Shown: one piece after another, positions 17,386 through 26,609 of the stretch
How positions within the stretch are numbered: the stretch's first letter is position 1
Layout: each line of letters starts with the position of its first letter
DNA from: Lutibacter sp.
GTDB taxonomy: Bacteria; Bacteroidota; Bacteroidia; Flavobacteriales; Flavobacteriaceae
Direction: 5' to 3'
Length of the DNA stretch: 64,000 nt
NCBI RefSeq assembly: GCF_016342705.1
Contig: NZ_JAEINV010000008.1
Coordinates: forward strand, 62,001 to 126,000
Notes under the pieces: generated by a model
Databases searched by the model: none
Seen by the model: only the letters and a program-made list of their open reading frames with translations
Told to the model about the DNA's origin: nothing
Translations under genes and position numbers: made by a program

Positions 17386-17395
17386 TACCAAAAAA

Positions 17396-17431
17396 TAAAA
17401 AAACCTTTGTGAACTCACAAAGGTTTTTTTT
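17396..17431. terminator. Bidirectional terminator between fabD and galE
   Basis: aacctttgtg (17402-17411), loop aact, cacaaaggtt (17416-17425): a perfect 10-bp stem flanked by A and T runs, serving the convergent genes fabD and galE. Confidence 0.88.
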
Positions 17432-17446
17432 ATTTTTAAATTGATT

Positions 17447-18454
17447 TTACTTAAAAGTCTCCTGCCATTTCCAAGCAGAAAGTAGGGCTTCATCTAATGA
17501 TAATTCTGTTTTCCAACCTAATTCCGTATTTGCAAAATTGGTATCTGCATAGGCAGCGGTAACGTCACCAGATCGTTTATCAACTAATTTATAATTCACT
17601 TTTTTTCCAGTTACTTTTTCAAATGAATTGATAACTTCTAAAACGGAATTTCCTTTTCCAGTTCCTAAGTTAAAAACTTCATATTGAGATTTGTTTTTAT
17701 TTTCAATTAAACGTTTTAAAGCAACAATATGTGCTTTTGCAACATCTACCACATGAATATAATCACGAACGGCCGTTCCGTCTGGGGTATCATAATCACT
17801 TCCAAAAACAGATAATTCTTTTCTAATTCCAGCTGCAGTTTGCACAACATAAGGAATTAGATTTTGAGGAACACCAATAGGTAATTCTCCAATTATTGCT
17901 GATGGATGTGCGCCAATTGGGTTGAAATAACGCAATGCAATGGCTTTTAAATCAGAAATTTTAGAGATGTCCTTAATAATTTCTTCGCCAATTTGCTTGG
18001 TATTTCCGTACGGAGATTCTGCTGGTTTAATGGGTGCATTCTCAGTAATTGGTAATTCATCAGCTTGCCCATATACTGTACACGATGAGCTGAAAATAAA
18101 ATTATTTAAATTGTTTGCTTTCATTTCTTGTAAAATGTACACCAAAGAACCAATATTGTTTTCATAATATTCTAATGGTATTTGTACGCTTTCACCAACA
18201 GCTTTAAAAGCCGCAAAATGAATTACTCCATCAACTTTATGGTGTTCAAAAAATATTTTTACAGCAAGTTTATCTTTTAAATCAATATTATGATATTCAG
18301 GTTTAATGCCAGTAATTGAGGTGATTTTATCTAAAACATCAATACTTGAGTTTGATAAATTATCAATTATAATGACTTCAAATCCTTCGTTTTGTAATTC
18401 AACAACAGTGTGTGAGCCAATAAAACCAAGTCCACCAGTTACTAAAATTTTCAT
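17447..18454 (-). CDS. galE: UDP-glucose 4-epimerase
   Basis: 335 residues. The NAD-binding GGLGFIGSHTV at the N-terminus and catalytic YGNTK (YxxxK) with SSSCTVYG are typical of GalE. Interconverts UDP-glucose and UDP-galactose (or the GlcNAc forms). It follows the DegT aminotransferase gene after 11 nt, so the two are likely co-transcribed from the promoter near 19626. Together they could supply nucleotide sugars for surface glycans. Confidence 0.93.
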   Translation of the reverse strand: MKILVTGGLGFIGSHTVVELQNEGFEVIIIDNLSNSSIDVLDKITSITGIKPEYHNIDLKDKLAVKIFFEHHKVDGVIHFAAFKAVGESVQIPLEYYENNIGSLVYILQEMKANNLNNFIFSSSCTVYGQADELPITENAPIKPAESPYGNTKQIGEEIIKDISKISDLKAIALRYFNPIGAHPSAIIGELPIGVPQNLIPYVVQTAAGIRKELSVFGSDYDTPDGTAVRDYIHVVDVAKAHIVALKRLIENKNKSQYEVFNLGTGKGNSVLEVINSFEKVTGKKVNYKLVDKRSGDVTAAYADTNFANTELGWKTELSLDEALLSAWKWQETFK

Positions 18455-18465
18455 AATATTTGTTT

Positions 18466-19599
18466 TTATTTATTAATAAATTCAATCACTTTTGAAGTAA
18501 TAAAAGTAATTTGCTCATCATCTAATTCAGTATGCATAGGTAATGAAATCACTTCTTTTACTAATTGATTAGTTACAGGGAAATCGGCCTCGTTATAGCG
18601 TGTATCTGTATAAGCTTTTTGACTGTGCAATGGTATTGGATAATACACACCACAAGGAATACCATTTTCATTTAAAAATGCCGCTAACTGATCTCTATCA
18701 ACGTTCAATACTTTTAAAGTGTATTGATGAAATACGTGGCAATCACAATTATCACAAATAACTGGAGTAATAATATTTTTTTCATTAGCAAAAGCAGCAT
18801 TGTATTTTTTAGCAGCTTCTTGTCTTGCTTTATTATATGAATCTAAATGCACTAGTTTAGTGCTTAATACAGCGGCTTGAATACTGTCTAACCTTGAGTT
18901 AACACCAACAACATCATGATGATAACGCACATACATTCCGTGGTTTACGATACCTCTAATTTTATGAGCTAAAGCATCATCATTCGTAAAAATTGCACCT
19001 CCATCACCATAGCAACCTAAATTTTTTGAAGGAAAGAAAGATGTTGAAGCAGCGTGCCCAATAGTTCCTGCTTTCTTTTTAGAGCCATCTTTGTAGGTGT
19101 AACTAGCTCCAATTGCTTGCGCATTGTCTTCAATAACAAATAAGTTATGTTCTGCAGCAATTTCCATAATAGCTTCCATATTGGCAGTTCTTCCAAATAA
19201 ATGAACAGGAACAATAGCTTTGGTTTTAGGTGTAATAGCCTTTTTAATTGCTTCAATAGAAATATTAAAATCTATTGGATCAACATCTACTAAAACCGGA
19301 GTTAAATGCAATAAAGCAATAACTTCTACTGTAGCAGCAAATGTAAAATCAGCAGTGATTACTTCATCGCCAGGTTGCAAATCTAATCCCATCATTGCTA
19401 TTTGAAGGGCATCAGTTCCATTTGCACAAGGAATAACGTGTTTTACACCTAAATAATTTTCTAATTCTTTTTGGAAATTGTGGACTTCCGGACCGTTTAT
19501 AAATGTAGCTGACTTTAAAACTTCAGAAATTCGAGCATCAACTGTATCTTGGATTTTTGCATATTGACTTTGTAAGTCAACCATTTGAATTTTTTTCAT
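18466..19599 (-). CDS. DegT/DnrJ/EryC1/StrS family aminotransferase
   Basis: 377 residues, fold-type I PLP enzyme. Motifs: PCANGTDALQIAM, EVITADFTFAAT, EDNAQAIGA and the PLP-Lys region TSFFPSKNLGCYGDGGAI. Late HVFHQYTL and CGVYYPIPLH match the sugar aminotransferase class (WecE/VioA/WbpE-like). Transfers an amino group to a keto-sugar nucleotide. It may act with a dehydratase such as the one at the start of the window, but that link is inference. Confidence 0.9.
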   Translation of the reverse strand: MKKIQMVDLQSQYAKIQDTVDARISEVLKSATFINGPEVHNFQKELENYLGVKHVIPCANGTDALQIAMMGLDLQPGDEVITADFTFAATVEVIALLHLTPVLVDVDPIDFNISIEAIKKAITPKTKAIVPVHLFGRTANMEAIMEIAAEHNLFVIEDNAQAIGASYTYKDGSKKKAGTIGHAASTSFFPSKNLGCYGDGGAIFTNDDALAHKIRGIVNHGMYVRYHHDVVGVNSRLDSIQAAVLSTKLVHLDSYNKARQEAAKKYNAAFANEKNIITPVICDNCDCHVFHQYTLKVLNVDRDQLAAFLNENGIPCGVYYPIPLHSQKAYTDTRYNEADFPVTNQLVKEVISLPMHTELDDEQITFITSKVIEFINK

Positions 19600-19625
19600 G
19601 TGTAGATTATATGAATTCTAACTAA

Positions 19626-19656
19626 CAAATTTACAATAAAACCAGCTAGATTCCAA
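19626..19656 (-). promoter_or_regulatory. Putative promoter of the DegT-galE pair
   Basis: On the minus strand, TTG (plus-strand 19654-19656) and TAAATTTG (plus-strand 19626-19633) are spaced 20 nt, close to the Flavobacterium consensus. The gene starts at 19599. Confidence 0.55.
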
Positions 19657-19685
19657 TCATAAACAGCGATAAATACTACAACGTT

Positions 19686-20573
19686 TTATTCAAATAAATC
19701 GGATGATAAATAGCGATCTCCTCGGTCGCAGATAATGGCTACTAACACTCCTGAGTGTATTGTTTTTGCTAGTTTTAAAGCTGCAGCAACAGCTCCGCCA
19801 CTGCTCATTCCAGCAAAAATACCTTCTTCTTTTGCGAGTCTTTTGGTCATAATTCTCGCTTCTTCTTCACTTACTTCTAGTACTTGATCTACTTTTTTTG
19901 GATTGAAAATTTTCGGTAAAAACTCAGGTGACCATTTTCTAATTCCAGGAATTTTAGAATTATCTGTTGGCTGTGCCCCAATAATTTGAATGTTGCTGTT
20001 TTTCTCTTTTAAATAGGTTGAAGTGCCCATGATGGTACCTGTTGTTCCCATTGCAGAGATAAAATGGGTAATTTCACCGTTGGTATCTCTCCAAATTTCA
20101 GGACCTGTAGTTTTGTAATGTGCTTTCCAATTATCATTATTTGCAAATTGATTTAGCATGAAATATCCTTTTTCTTTTACTTGGTTTTCAGCGTATTCGC
20201 GTGAACCTTCTATACCAACTGCAGAAGGTGTTAAGGTTACTTTTGCACCATAAGCTTCCATAGTTTGAATCCGTTCTTTTGTGGAATTTTCAGGCATTAC
20301 CAATTCTATATGAATCTCAAATTGTTGCGCAATCATAGCTAAAGCAATTCCTGTATTTCCACTAGTAGCTTCAATTAAATAATCTCCTTTTTTTATGTCT
20401 TTTCTTTCTATTGCTGAAGATATCATATTGAAAGCAGCTCTATCTTTTACACTTCCTCCCGGATTATTTCCTTCTAATTTAAGATATAATGACACACCTT
20501 CTTTTACTAAAATATGTTGTGCTTTTACCAAGGGTGTATTCCCAATAAAATCAAATAAACTACGATTTTGCAT
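19686..20573 (-). CDS. cysM: Cysteine synthase (CysM type)
   Basis: 295 residues. PLP Lys in PGGSVKDRAAF, phosphate-binding EATSGNTGIAL, and GTTGTIMGTSTYLKE. Makes cysteine from O-acetylserine and sulfide (or thiosulfate for true CysM). The second-half motif PGIRKWSPEFLPKIF is closer to CysM than CysK, so I favour CysM. It starts 2 nt after the serine acetyltransferase gene that makes its substrate. Confidence 0.9.
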   Translation of the reverse strand: MQNRSLFDFIGNTPLVKAQHILVKEGVSLYLKLEGNNPGGSVKDRAAFNMISSAIERKDIKKGDYLIEATSGNTGIALAMIAQQFEIHIELVMPENSTKERIQTMEAYGAKVTLTPSAVGIEGSREYAENQVKEKGYFMLNQFANNDNWKAHYKTTGPEIWRDTNGEITHFISAMGTTGTIMGTSTYLKEKNSNIQIIGAQPTDNSKIPGIRKWSPEFLPKIFNPKKVDQVLEVSEEEARIMTKRLAKEEGIFAGMSSGGAVAAALKLAKTIHSGVLVAIICDRGDRYLSSDLFE

Positions 20574-20575
20574 GG

Positions 20576-21361
20576 TTATATTTTTGTTTTTAATTTTATT
20601 TCTGCTTTATGATATACTAATGAATTTTTAGGAATGGATTCTGTAATCCAAACGTTCCCTCCAATAATTGTATTTTCTCCAATAATTGTATTTCCCCCTA
20701 AAATGGTTGCGTTGGCATAAATGGTAACATTGTCTTCAACAGTTGGGTGACGCTTGGTGTTTTTAAGGCTTTTTTCCACTTGTAAAGCTCCTAAAGTAAC
20801 ACCTTGATAAATTTTCACATGGTTTTTAATTAGGCAAGTTTCACCTATTACAGTACCCGTTGCGTGATCAATAAAAAAGGAATTTCCAATGGTTGCTCCT
20901 GGGTGGATATCTGTACCGGTTTTGCTGTGTGCAAACTCACTCATTAACCTTGGGATAACTGGTGTGTTTAATTTAAAAAGCTCATGACTAAAACGATAAA
21001 TAGCAATGGCATAAAAACCTGGATAGGCCAAATATACTTCTTCAATATTATTAGAAGCTGGATCGTTATCTACCAATTCTTGCGCATCTAAATTTAAATT
21101 TTCTAAAATTTCAGGTAGTTTTAATAAAAATTTCCCCCAAATCTCTGTACATCTACCATCTTTTAGAATGCAGGCTAAATTGTAAATTTCTTTAAAATCT
21201 AGTTCTAATTGCTCAATATTTTTTGCAACACACGCATTGGCATCAAACAACGTATAAAATAAATTAGTTGTAAATATTTCAGTTTTATCTTTTAGGCTGA
21301 AATCTAAATGAGGCCTGTTTTTATTGGCTATAATTTTTTGAATAATTGTTTCTTTCGTCAT
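20576..21361 (-). CDS. cysE: Serine O-acetyltransferase (EpsC/CysE type)
   Basis: 261 residues from ATG 21361; an in-frame TTG at 21370 is a weaker start. The N-terminal helical part is followed by left-handed beta-helix hexapeptide repeats (about residues 165-255), with IHPGATIG, IDHATGTVIGETC and VTLGALQ. Acetylates serine with acetyl-CoA to O-acetylserine, which the next gene product uses. Longer at the N-terminus than minimal CysE, as in the EpsC form. Confidence 0.92.
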   Translation of the reverse strand: MTKETIIQKIIANKNRPHLDFSLKDKTEIFTTNLFYTLFDANACVAKNIEQLELDFKEIYNLACILKDGRCTEIWGKFLLKLPEILENLNLDAQELVDNDPASNNIEEVYLAYPGFYAIAIYRFSHELFKLNTPVIPRLMSEFAHSKTGTDIHPGATIGNSFFIDHATGTVIGETCLIKNHVKIYQGVTLGALQVEKSLKNTKRHPTVEDNVTIYANATILGGNTIIGENTIIGGNVWITESIPKNSLVYHKAEIKLKTKI

Positions 21362-21388
21362 AATAATCAATTTCTAATAAAGTTTAAG

Positions 21389-22123
21389 CTACCATTTTTT
21401 ATACACTTCTTCAAATGGAATTCTGAAACGTTCTCCATAAACGCCTTCAGGTTTTCTAATTCCACATGAAATAACCATATTGATTTCAGCACTTAATGGC
21501 AAATTTAATATTTTTTTAATGCGAAGTGTATCGGCACCTTCCATTGGACAGGTATCATATCCTTCAGCCGCCATACTTAACATAAAAGTTTGTGCTGCTA
21601 AACCAGCGCTTTTGTGCGCTACAATACGCATATCGGATTTTCTGAGTTGTCTGTAGCTTGGTTTAAAAATACCTGTGAACCAAGAAATTAAATATTTTAA
21701 AAGTCCAAAAACCCCCAAAAAGTCTGCATATACAAAAGGAATTAGTTTACTGTAATAATTAATGGCAAATTTTTCACGCTTTGTATAGGTTGCAACATCT
21801 TTTTCTCCAAAACTACTTTTTAAATGTGCTAGATTTGCTTGGGCTCTTTTTTTCCATAAATCTTTCCTCACCACAATAACCACCATTTCTTTGGCAGTTT
21901 TTGCAGCACTTTGATCTAAACAAGCAGTTGTTAATTGTTCTAGAATATCTTCTGAATTGATATGATGGAACTCCCATAATTGCATGTTACTGCTATTTGG
22001 TGCTAAGGTAGCTTGTTGAAGGCAGCTTTTAACTATCTCAGTGTCAATATTCTGCATTTCATTGTAAACTCTTACAGAACGTCTAAAGTTAAGGGCGTTT
22101 AAAAAACTTGTTTGTGTTTTCAT
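21389..22123 (-). CDS. Nitroreductase family protein
   Basis: 244 residues from ATG 22123. FMN-binding N-terminus NFRRSVRVYNE; substrate/FMN region LAPNSSNMQLWEFH and AAEGYDTCPMEG near the C-terminus, typical of NfsB-like flavoproteins. An insertion rich in aromatic residues (YADFLGVFGLLKYLISWFTG) could make it membrane-associated. Physiological substrate unknown. It precedes cysE by 27 nt, so it may be co-transcribed with the cysteine genes. Confidence 0.85.
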   Translation of the reverse strand: MKTQTSFLNALNFRRSVRVYNEMQNIDTEIVKSCLQQATLAPNSSNMQLWEFHHINSEDILEQLTTACLDQSAAKTAKEMVVIVVRKDLWKKRAQANLAHLKSSFGEKDVATYTKREKFAINYYSKLIPFVYADFLGVFGLLKYLISWFTGIFKPSYRQLRKSDMRIVAHKSAGLAAQTFMLSMAAEGYDTCPMEGADTLRIKKILNLPLSAEINMVISCGIRKPEGVYGERFRIPFEEVYKKW

Positions 22124-22197
22124 AGGGGTAAAACTACAAAAAAAATACACCCAAAAACATAAGGTATCTTGGGTGTATTTTAAATTAGTGTTAAATT

Positions 22198-23313
22198 TTA
22201 TATAATAGTTGATTGGCCTAAATCTATATTGTTTTTATTGTAAAATGTATTTTCATCATCTAAAATAAAGTCACTTAAAAAACTTCCAACATTAGTGGTT
22301 GAAAAATGGTTTGTTGAATTTAAATCGGGTGTTGAAATGTTTAATTCAATAGATTTTTGAACGGCAATTCTAATATCTTCGGCTTCATCATGCAGTGAAA
22401 AATGATCTAATAACATAGCCGCTGATAATACAGATGCCAGCGGATTTGCAATGTTTTTTCCTTTTGCTTCTGGGTAAGATCCGTGTATAGGTTCAAATAA
22501 AGCTGTTTTTTCACCTATGGAAGCAGATGCTAATAGGCCAATAGAGCCAGCAATTACACTAGCTTCATCAGATAAAATATCCCCAAATAAATTTTCTGTT
22601 AATATAACATCAAATTGTGTTGGCTTTAAAATTAGTTGCATAGCAGCAGTATCAACAAATAAAAATTCTAATTTGATATCAGGATATTGTTGTGCAATTT
22701 CTGTAACTCTTTTTCTCCATAATCGAGAGGTTTCTAAAACATTCGCTTTATCTACCAATGTTAATTTTTTCCGTCTAACTTGTGCGGCATTAAATGCTAA
22801 ATGAGCAATTCTGTCAATTTCTTCACTAGTATAGGTACAACTATCTGATGCCGTTTTGCCATCTTCGCTAATCTTGTGCTCTCCAAAATAAATACCACTA
22901 GTTAATTCTCTATAAATTACAAAGTCAGTTCCTTTAATAACATCCTTTTTTAAGTTAGATTTATGAATTAAGGCTGGATAGGTTGTTAATGGACGAATAT
23001 TAGCGAATAACCCCAAACTTTTTCTTAATTTAAGTAAGCCTTGCTCTGGTCTTATGGTAGCTTCCGGATTATTGTCATATTTTGGATCGCCAATTGCACC
23101 AAACAAAACAGCATCTGATTTTTTGCATATTTGTAAGGTATCTTCAGGTAAAGGGTTTCCTGTTTTTTCAATAGCAATTGCGCCTACATGAGCTTTTTCA
23201 AAAATAAAAGTGTGCCCATATTTTTCAGCAATAGCATCTAATACTTTTACGGCTTGTTGGGTAACTTCCGGACCAATTCCATCACCGGGAAGCAAAGCGA
23301 TTCTTAATTCCAT
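22198..23313 (-). CDS. leuB: 3-isopropylmalate dehydrogenase
   Basis: 371 residues. LLPGDGIGPEV at the N-terminus, the substrate arm LRKSLGLFANIRP, and ENLFGDILSDEAS with GSIGLLAS match LeuB. Oxidatively decarboxylates 3-isopropylmalate in leucine synthesis, cytosolic. It is downstream of leuA on the same strand but separated by 235 nt containing a hairpin and its own -7 box, so it may be transcribed separately. leuC and leuD are not in this window. Confidence 0.94.
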   Translation of the reverse strand: MELRIALLPGDGIGPEVTQQAVKVLDAIAEKYGHTFIFEKAHVGAIAIEKTGNPLPEDTLQICKKSDAVLFGAIGDPKYDNNPEATIRPEQGLLKLRKSLGLFANIRPLTTYPALIHKSNLKKDVIKGTDFVIYRELTSGIYFGEHKISEDGKTASDSCTYTSEEIDRIAHLAFNAAQVRRKKLTLVDKANVLETSRLWRKRVTEIAQQYPDIKLEFLFVDTAAMQLILKPTQFDVILTENLFGDILSDEASVIAGSIGLLASASIGEKTALFEPIHGSYPEAKGKNIANPLASVLSAAMLLDHFSLHDEAEDIRIAVQKSIELNISTPDLNSTNHFSTTNVGSFLSDFILDDENTFYNKNNIDLGQSTII

Positions 23314-23341
23314 TCTATAAATTTTAAATAAAAGGTAACGA

Positions 23342-23349
23342 CAAATATA
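23342..23349 (-). promoter_or_regulatory. Putative -7 box for leuB
   Basis: Minus strand TATATTTG, 28 nt ahead of the leuB ATG at 23313. A TTTG occurs further upstream but at short spacing. Confidence 0.4.
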
Positions 23350-23482
23350 CTACTAAACTACAAATATTTAGAGCTTATAAATTTAAAGTTAAGTACTTTT
23401 TTTTGAAGATGCAATTTTAAGTTTTAAACTATACCGTTTTTTTATAAAGGACTTGTATTGTTTTTTTGCATTTATTAAAATA

Positions 23483-23509
23483 GTTGCATTCAAAAAGTTT
23501 GAATGCAAC
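23483..23509 (-). terminator. Perfect 12-bp hairpin after leuA
   Basis: gttgcattcaaa (23483-23494) and tttgaatgcaac (23498-23509) with a 3-nt loop. Read on the minus strand it is followed by tatttt rather than a clean T run, so it is a weak terminator or an RNA-stabilising structure at the 3' end of leuA mRNA. Confidence 0.55.
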
Positions 23510-23548
23510 TAGAAAGATATATTAAAAATAGCTTAAAAGAAGTAATAT

Positions 23549-24724
23549 TTATACCGCTATTTTACTTTTAGAAATGTGGTTTAGTTCCATTAAATGATGA
23601 ATGTCTTCATCGTTAACTTCTTTATGATGATCGGCAAATTTTAAAAATTGTGGGTAAATGTCATCTAATTGAATTTTAGTCAATTCATATCCAACATTTT
23701 TTGCTCTATAGGCTAAGGCAGCTCTTCCGCTTCGGGCAGTTAATACAATAGAAGATTCTGTAACTCCAACATCCGCTGGATCAATAATTTCGTAAGTTTC
23801 TCTGTTTTTAATAACACCATCTTGGTGAATTCCAGAACTGTGGGCAAACGCATTTTCACCAATAATTGCCTTGTTTGGTTGTACTACCATTCCCATACTT
23901 TGCTGCACTAATTGGCTTGTGCTATATAATAATTTGGTATTAATGTTGGTGTCTAAGTTTAAATAAGGATGTTGTTTTAAAATCATGACGACTTCCTCCA
24001 AAGCGGTGTTTCCGGCTCTTTCTCCAATACCGTTAATAGTACATTCTATTTGACGTGCACCATTTTGAACTCCTGCAATAGCATTGGCAGTTGCCAAACC
24101 TAAATCGTTATGGCAATGACAAGAAAGAATAACATTATCAATTCCTTTGACATTTTCTTTTAAAAATTTAATTTTTGCACCATATTCATCGGGTAAACAA
24201 TAACCTGTAGTATCTGGGATGTTTAAAACCGTAGCGCCTGCTTTTATAACACGTTCTAGTACTCTAGCTAAATAAACATTATCTGTCCTACCAGCATCTT
24301 CAGCATAAAATTCAACATCTTCAACAAAAGTTTTGGCATAAGTAACAGCTTGTACCGCACGTTCTATAATTTTATCTTGTGTGGAGTTAAATTTGTATAA
24401 AATATGAGAATCAGAAGTTCCAATTCCTGTATGTATTCTGGGTCTTTTAGCGTATTTTAAAGCGTCAGCAGCAACTTGAATATCTTTTTCATTTGCTCTG
24501 GTAAGACCACAAACTGTTGCGTTTTTAACTAATTTAGAAATGGCTTCAACTGAAGTAAAATCTCCAGGGCTAGATATTGGAAAACCAGCTTCAATCACGT
24601 CAACTCCTAGGGTATCTAATCTTTCTGCAATTACCAATTTTTGTTGTGTATTTAACTTGCAACCTGGCACTTGCTCACCATCTCTTAAGGTTGTGTCAAA
24701 AATTTGGACTTTATTTTTACTCAT
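23549..24724 (-). CDS. leuA: 2-isopropylmalate synthase, short form
   Basis: 391 residues from ATG 24724 ([21 protein letters not shown]). A frame to 24790 exists but would contain the promoter box at 24756-24763. HMGL-like TIM barrel: [12 protein letters not shown] with metal ligands, and [13 protein letters not shown]. Condenses acetyl-CoA and 2-oxoisovalerate, the first leucine step. It ends soon after the barrel and hinge and has no C-terminal LeuA allosteric dimer domain (full LeuA is about 500+ residues). A citramalate or homocitrate synthase reading is less likely given leuB next door. Confidence 0.9.
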   Translation of the reverse strand: MSKNKVQIFDTTLRDGEQVPGCKLNTQQKLVIAERLDTLGVDVIEAGFPISSPGDFTSVEAISKLVKNATVCGLTRANEKDIQVAADALKYAKRPRIHTGIGTSDSHILYKFNSTQDKIIERAVQAVTYAKTFVEDVEFYAEDAGRTDNVYLARVLERVIKAGATVLNIPDTTGYCLPDEYGAKIKFLKENVKGIDNVILSCHCHNDLGLATANAIAGVQNGARQIECTINGIGERAGNTALEEVVMILKQHPYLNLDTNINTKLLYSTSQLVQQSMGMVVQPNKAIIGENAFAHSSGIHQDGVIKNRETYEIIDPADVGVTESSIVLTARSGRAALAYRAKNVGYELTKIQLDDIYPQFLKFADHHKEVNDEDIHHLMELNHISKSKIAV

Positions 24725-24755
24725 TTCTGATTTTTTTTTATCACATTTGATGTAC

Positions 24756-24763
24756 CAAAAATA
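24756..24763 (-). promoter_or_regulatory. Putative -7 box for leuA
   Basis: Minus strand TATTTTTG, 31 nt before ATG 24724. It leaves a 5' UTR of about 25 nt, too short for a leader peptide like those of the ilv operon. Confidence 0.45.
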
Positions 24764-24875
24764 GCGGGAAAGGATTATTGATTTTACCACTTATTTTTAT
24801 TGTTTACTATATTCAAATGAATAAAAAATTTTGTAAATTACTGAAAATCAACATTAAAAAAATAATTTAGATACA

Positions 24876-26420
24876 ATGGCTATTGACCAAAAAGATGCAC
24901 TTTTTACGTTAGTAAAATCGCTTTCTAAATCAGAAAAGAGACAATTTAAGTTGTATGTAGGTAGATTAGGAGGAAATGCCGATGCAAATTTTATGGCGTT
25001 GTTTAATTTATTAGACAAAGTTGTATCTTATGATGATGAGCTGATTTTAAAAAAAACGAACATAAAAAAACAGCAAATTTCAAATACAAAAGCACATTTA
25101 TATAAGCAAATATTAGTGAGTTTGCGTTTTAACCCAGTACATCATAATGTAAGGGCGCAAATTAGAGAACAGTTTGATTTTTCGGCCATTTTGTATAATA
25201 AAGGGTTGTACAAACAAAGTTTGAAAATTTTAGATAAAGCAAAAGAATTAGCTTTAGTAAATGAAGAAAATAATTTAGCGTATGAAATTGTAGAGTTTGA
25301 AAAAGTAATTGAGTCGCAATATATTACCAGAAGTTTGAGTAATAGGGCCGATGAGCTTTCTGAGCAGGCCAAAAAATTGAGTTTAATAAATGTTCGCACT
25401 AGTAAGCTTTCCAACTTATCATTACAATTGTATAGTTTATTGTTAAAAGAAGGGTATGCAAAAGACAATGCTGATATAAAAAAGGTAAATACTTATTTTC
25501 AAAAACGTTTGCCAAAATATGAAATTTCAGAATTAGGCTTTAAGGAGAAACTTTTTTTATACAAGGCATATTTGTGGCATAGTTTAATTATGCAAGATTT
25601 TTTATCAAGCTATAAATACTCACAAAAATGGGTAGATTTATTTGATGAAAACCCGGAAATGAAAATTCAAAATCCTGTGTTTTATTTAAAAGGTGCAAAT
25701 TATTTATTAGAATCGTTATTTTTAAGCAAGCATATAACAAAGTTTAATAGTGTTTTAAAAACCTTAAGTAACGATATTAAAAATGAAAAAGTTGCGATTA
25801 ATGAAAATACCAAAACGCTTATATTTTTATATTTTAACCAAAATAAATTAAATCTTCATTTTCTAGAAGGAAAATTTACACAAGGTCTTCCATTTGTAGT
25901 TAAATTACTTGCCAAACTAGAAGCATATGAAAATCAAATAGATGAACATCATATTATGGTATTTTATTATAAAATAGCTTGTATGTATTTTGGAGCTGGT
26001 AAAAATGAAGATTGCATTTTTTATCTTGAAAAGATTATAAATAATAAAGATTTAAAAATGCGTGAAGACTTATTATGTTATGCACGTGTTTTAAATTTAG
26101 TAACGCATTACGAAGCTGGAATTGACTATAATATTGAAAAGCTGATAGTTTCAACCTATAAGTTTTTATTAAAAATGAATGATTTGCACCAAGTACAACG
26201 CAAAATGATCGCATTTTTGAAGAATTTAAGCAATATTTATCCACAAGATTTAAAAAAGGAATTTAAAAATCTGCATGGGGAATTATTAATATTTGAAAAC
26301 CATCCATATGAAAAAAGATCCTTTTTATATTTAGACATTCTGTCGTGGCTTGAAAGTAAAATTCAAAATGAAACCGTGGAATCTATCATTCAGAAAAAGG
26401 CACAAAAATTATTAAAATAA
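24876..26420 (+). CDS. Conserved helical (TPR-like) protein, unknown function
   Basis: 514 residues with no signal peptide or membrane segment. The N-terminus KDALFTLVKSLSKSEKRQFKLYV is basic and distinctive; the rest is predicted alpha-helical with repeated short amphipathic helices (for example ILYNKGLYKQSLKILDKAKELA), as in TPR superhelices. I recall similar proteins widely in Bacteroidota but know no function. It stands alone between the divergent leuA promoter and the ilv attenuators. Cytosolic; possibly a protein-protein or nucleic-acid scaffold (inference). Confidence 0.7.
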   Translation: MAIDQKDALFTLVKSLSKSEKRQFKLYVGRLGGNADANFMALFNLLDKVVSYDDELILKKTNIKKQQISNTKAHLYKQILVSLRFNPVHHNVRAQIREQFDFSAILYNKGLYKQSLKILDKAKELALVNEENNLAYEIVEFEKVIESQYITRSLSNRADELSEQAKKLSLINVRTSKLSNLSLQLYSLLLKEGYAKDNADIKKVNTYFQKRLPKYEISELGFKEKLFLYKAYLWHSLIMQDFLSSYKYSQKWVDLFDENPEMKIQNPVFYLKGANYLLESLFLSKHITKFNSVLKTLSNDIKNEKVAINENTKTLIFLYFNQNKLNLHFLEGKFTQGLPFVVKLLAKLEAYENQIDEHHIMVFYYKIACMYFGAGKNEDCIFYLEKIINNKDLKMREDLLCYARVLNLVTHYEAGIDYNIEKLIVSTYKFLLKMNDLHQVQRKMIAFLKNLSNIYPQDLKKEFKNLHGELLIFENHPYEKRSFLYLDILSWLESKIQNETVESIIQKKAQKLLK

Positions 26421-26457
26421 AAATGAAAATTTTGTATTTTTTTTCAATTAAAATTCA

Positions 26458-26465
26458 CATATTTG
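26458..26465 (+). promoter_or_regulatory. Putative -7 box of the ilv operon upstream of both leaders
   Basis: CATATTTG (one mismatch to TAnnTTTG), 10 nt before the first leader ATG, with TTG 23 nt upstream. Confidence 0.4.
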
Positions 26466-26475
26466 TCAATATATA

Positions 26476-26535
26476 ATGAAAAATTCAATTATAAATATAC
26501 TATTTAATCAAGTCGTTGTAATTAGTTACAGTTAG
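26476..26535 (+). CDS. First branched-chain leader peptide (attenuator 1)
   Basis: 19-residue ORF reading MKNSIINILFNQVVVISYS: four Ile, three consecutive Val and one Leu. It lies upstream of ilvD and is followed 30 nt later by a terminator (26566-26598). A small hairpin (26517-26521 with 26526-26530) falls on the Val-Ile codons and could act as the pause structure. Composition matching the pathway products supports ribosome-mediated attenuation. A convincing antiterminator could not be drawn by eye for this copy. Confidence 0.75.
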   Translation: MKNSIINILFNQVVVISYS

Positions 26536-26565
26536 CGGCTGGATTGTATTATATTTTAAATAATT

Positions 26566-26598
26566 AAAACCTTCCTAATTTTTTAGAAAGGTTTTTTT
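26566..26598 (+). terminator. Terminator of branched-chain attenuator 1
   Basis: aaaaccttcctaa (26566-26578) pairs with ttagaaaggtttt (26583-26595) except one C/A mismatch, loop tttt, followed by a T run to 26598. It has no other gene to serve, since the upstream gene ends at 26420. Confidence 0.8.
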
Positions 26599-26609
26599 AT
26601 AAATATCAA

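Noticed and set aside
23440-23480. Short minus-strand ORF (MQKNNTSPL) upstream of leuB as a possible leucine leader
   Set aside because: Only nine codons with one Leu, and no terminator between it and leuB.
24725-24790. 22-residue N-terminal extension of leuA
   Set aside because: The region contains the putative promoter box and the conserved LeuA N-terminus begins at ATG 24724.
26533-26578. Antiterminator for the first ilv leader
   Set aside because: Bases after the stop codon (ttag, gg) pair with the terminator arm only with several mismatches and a bulge, so I do not claim it.
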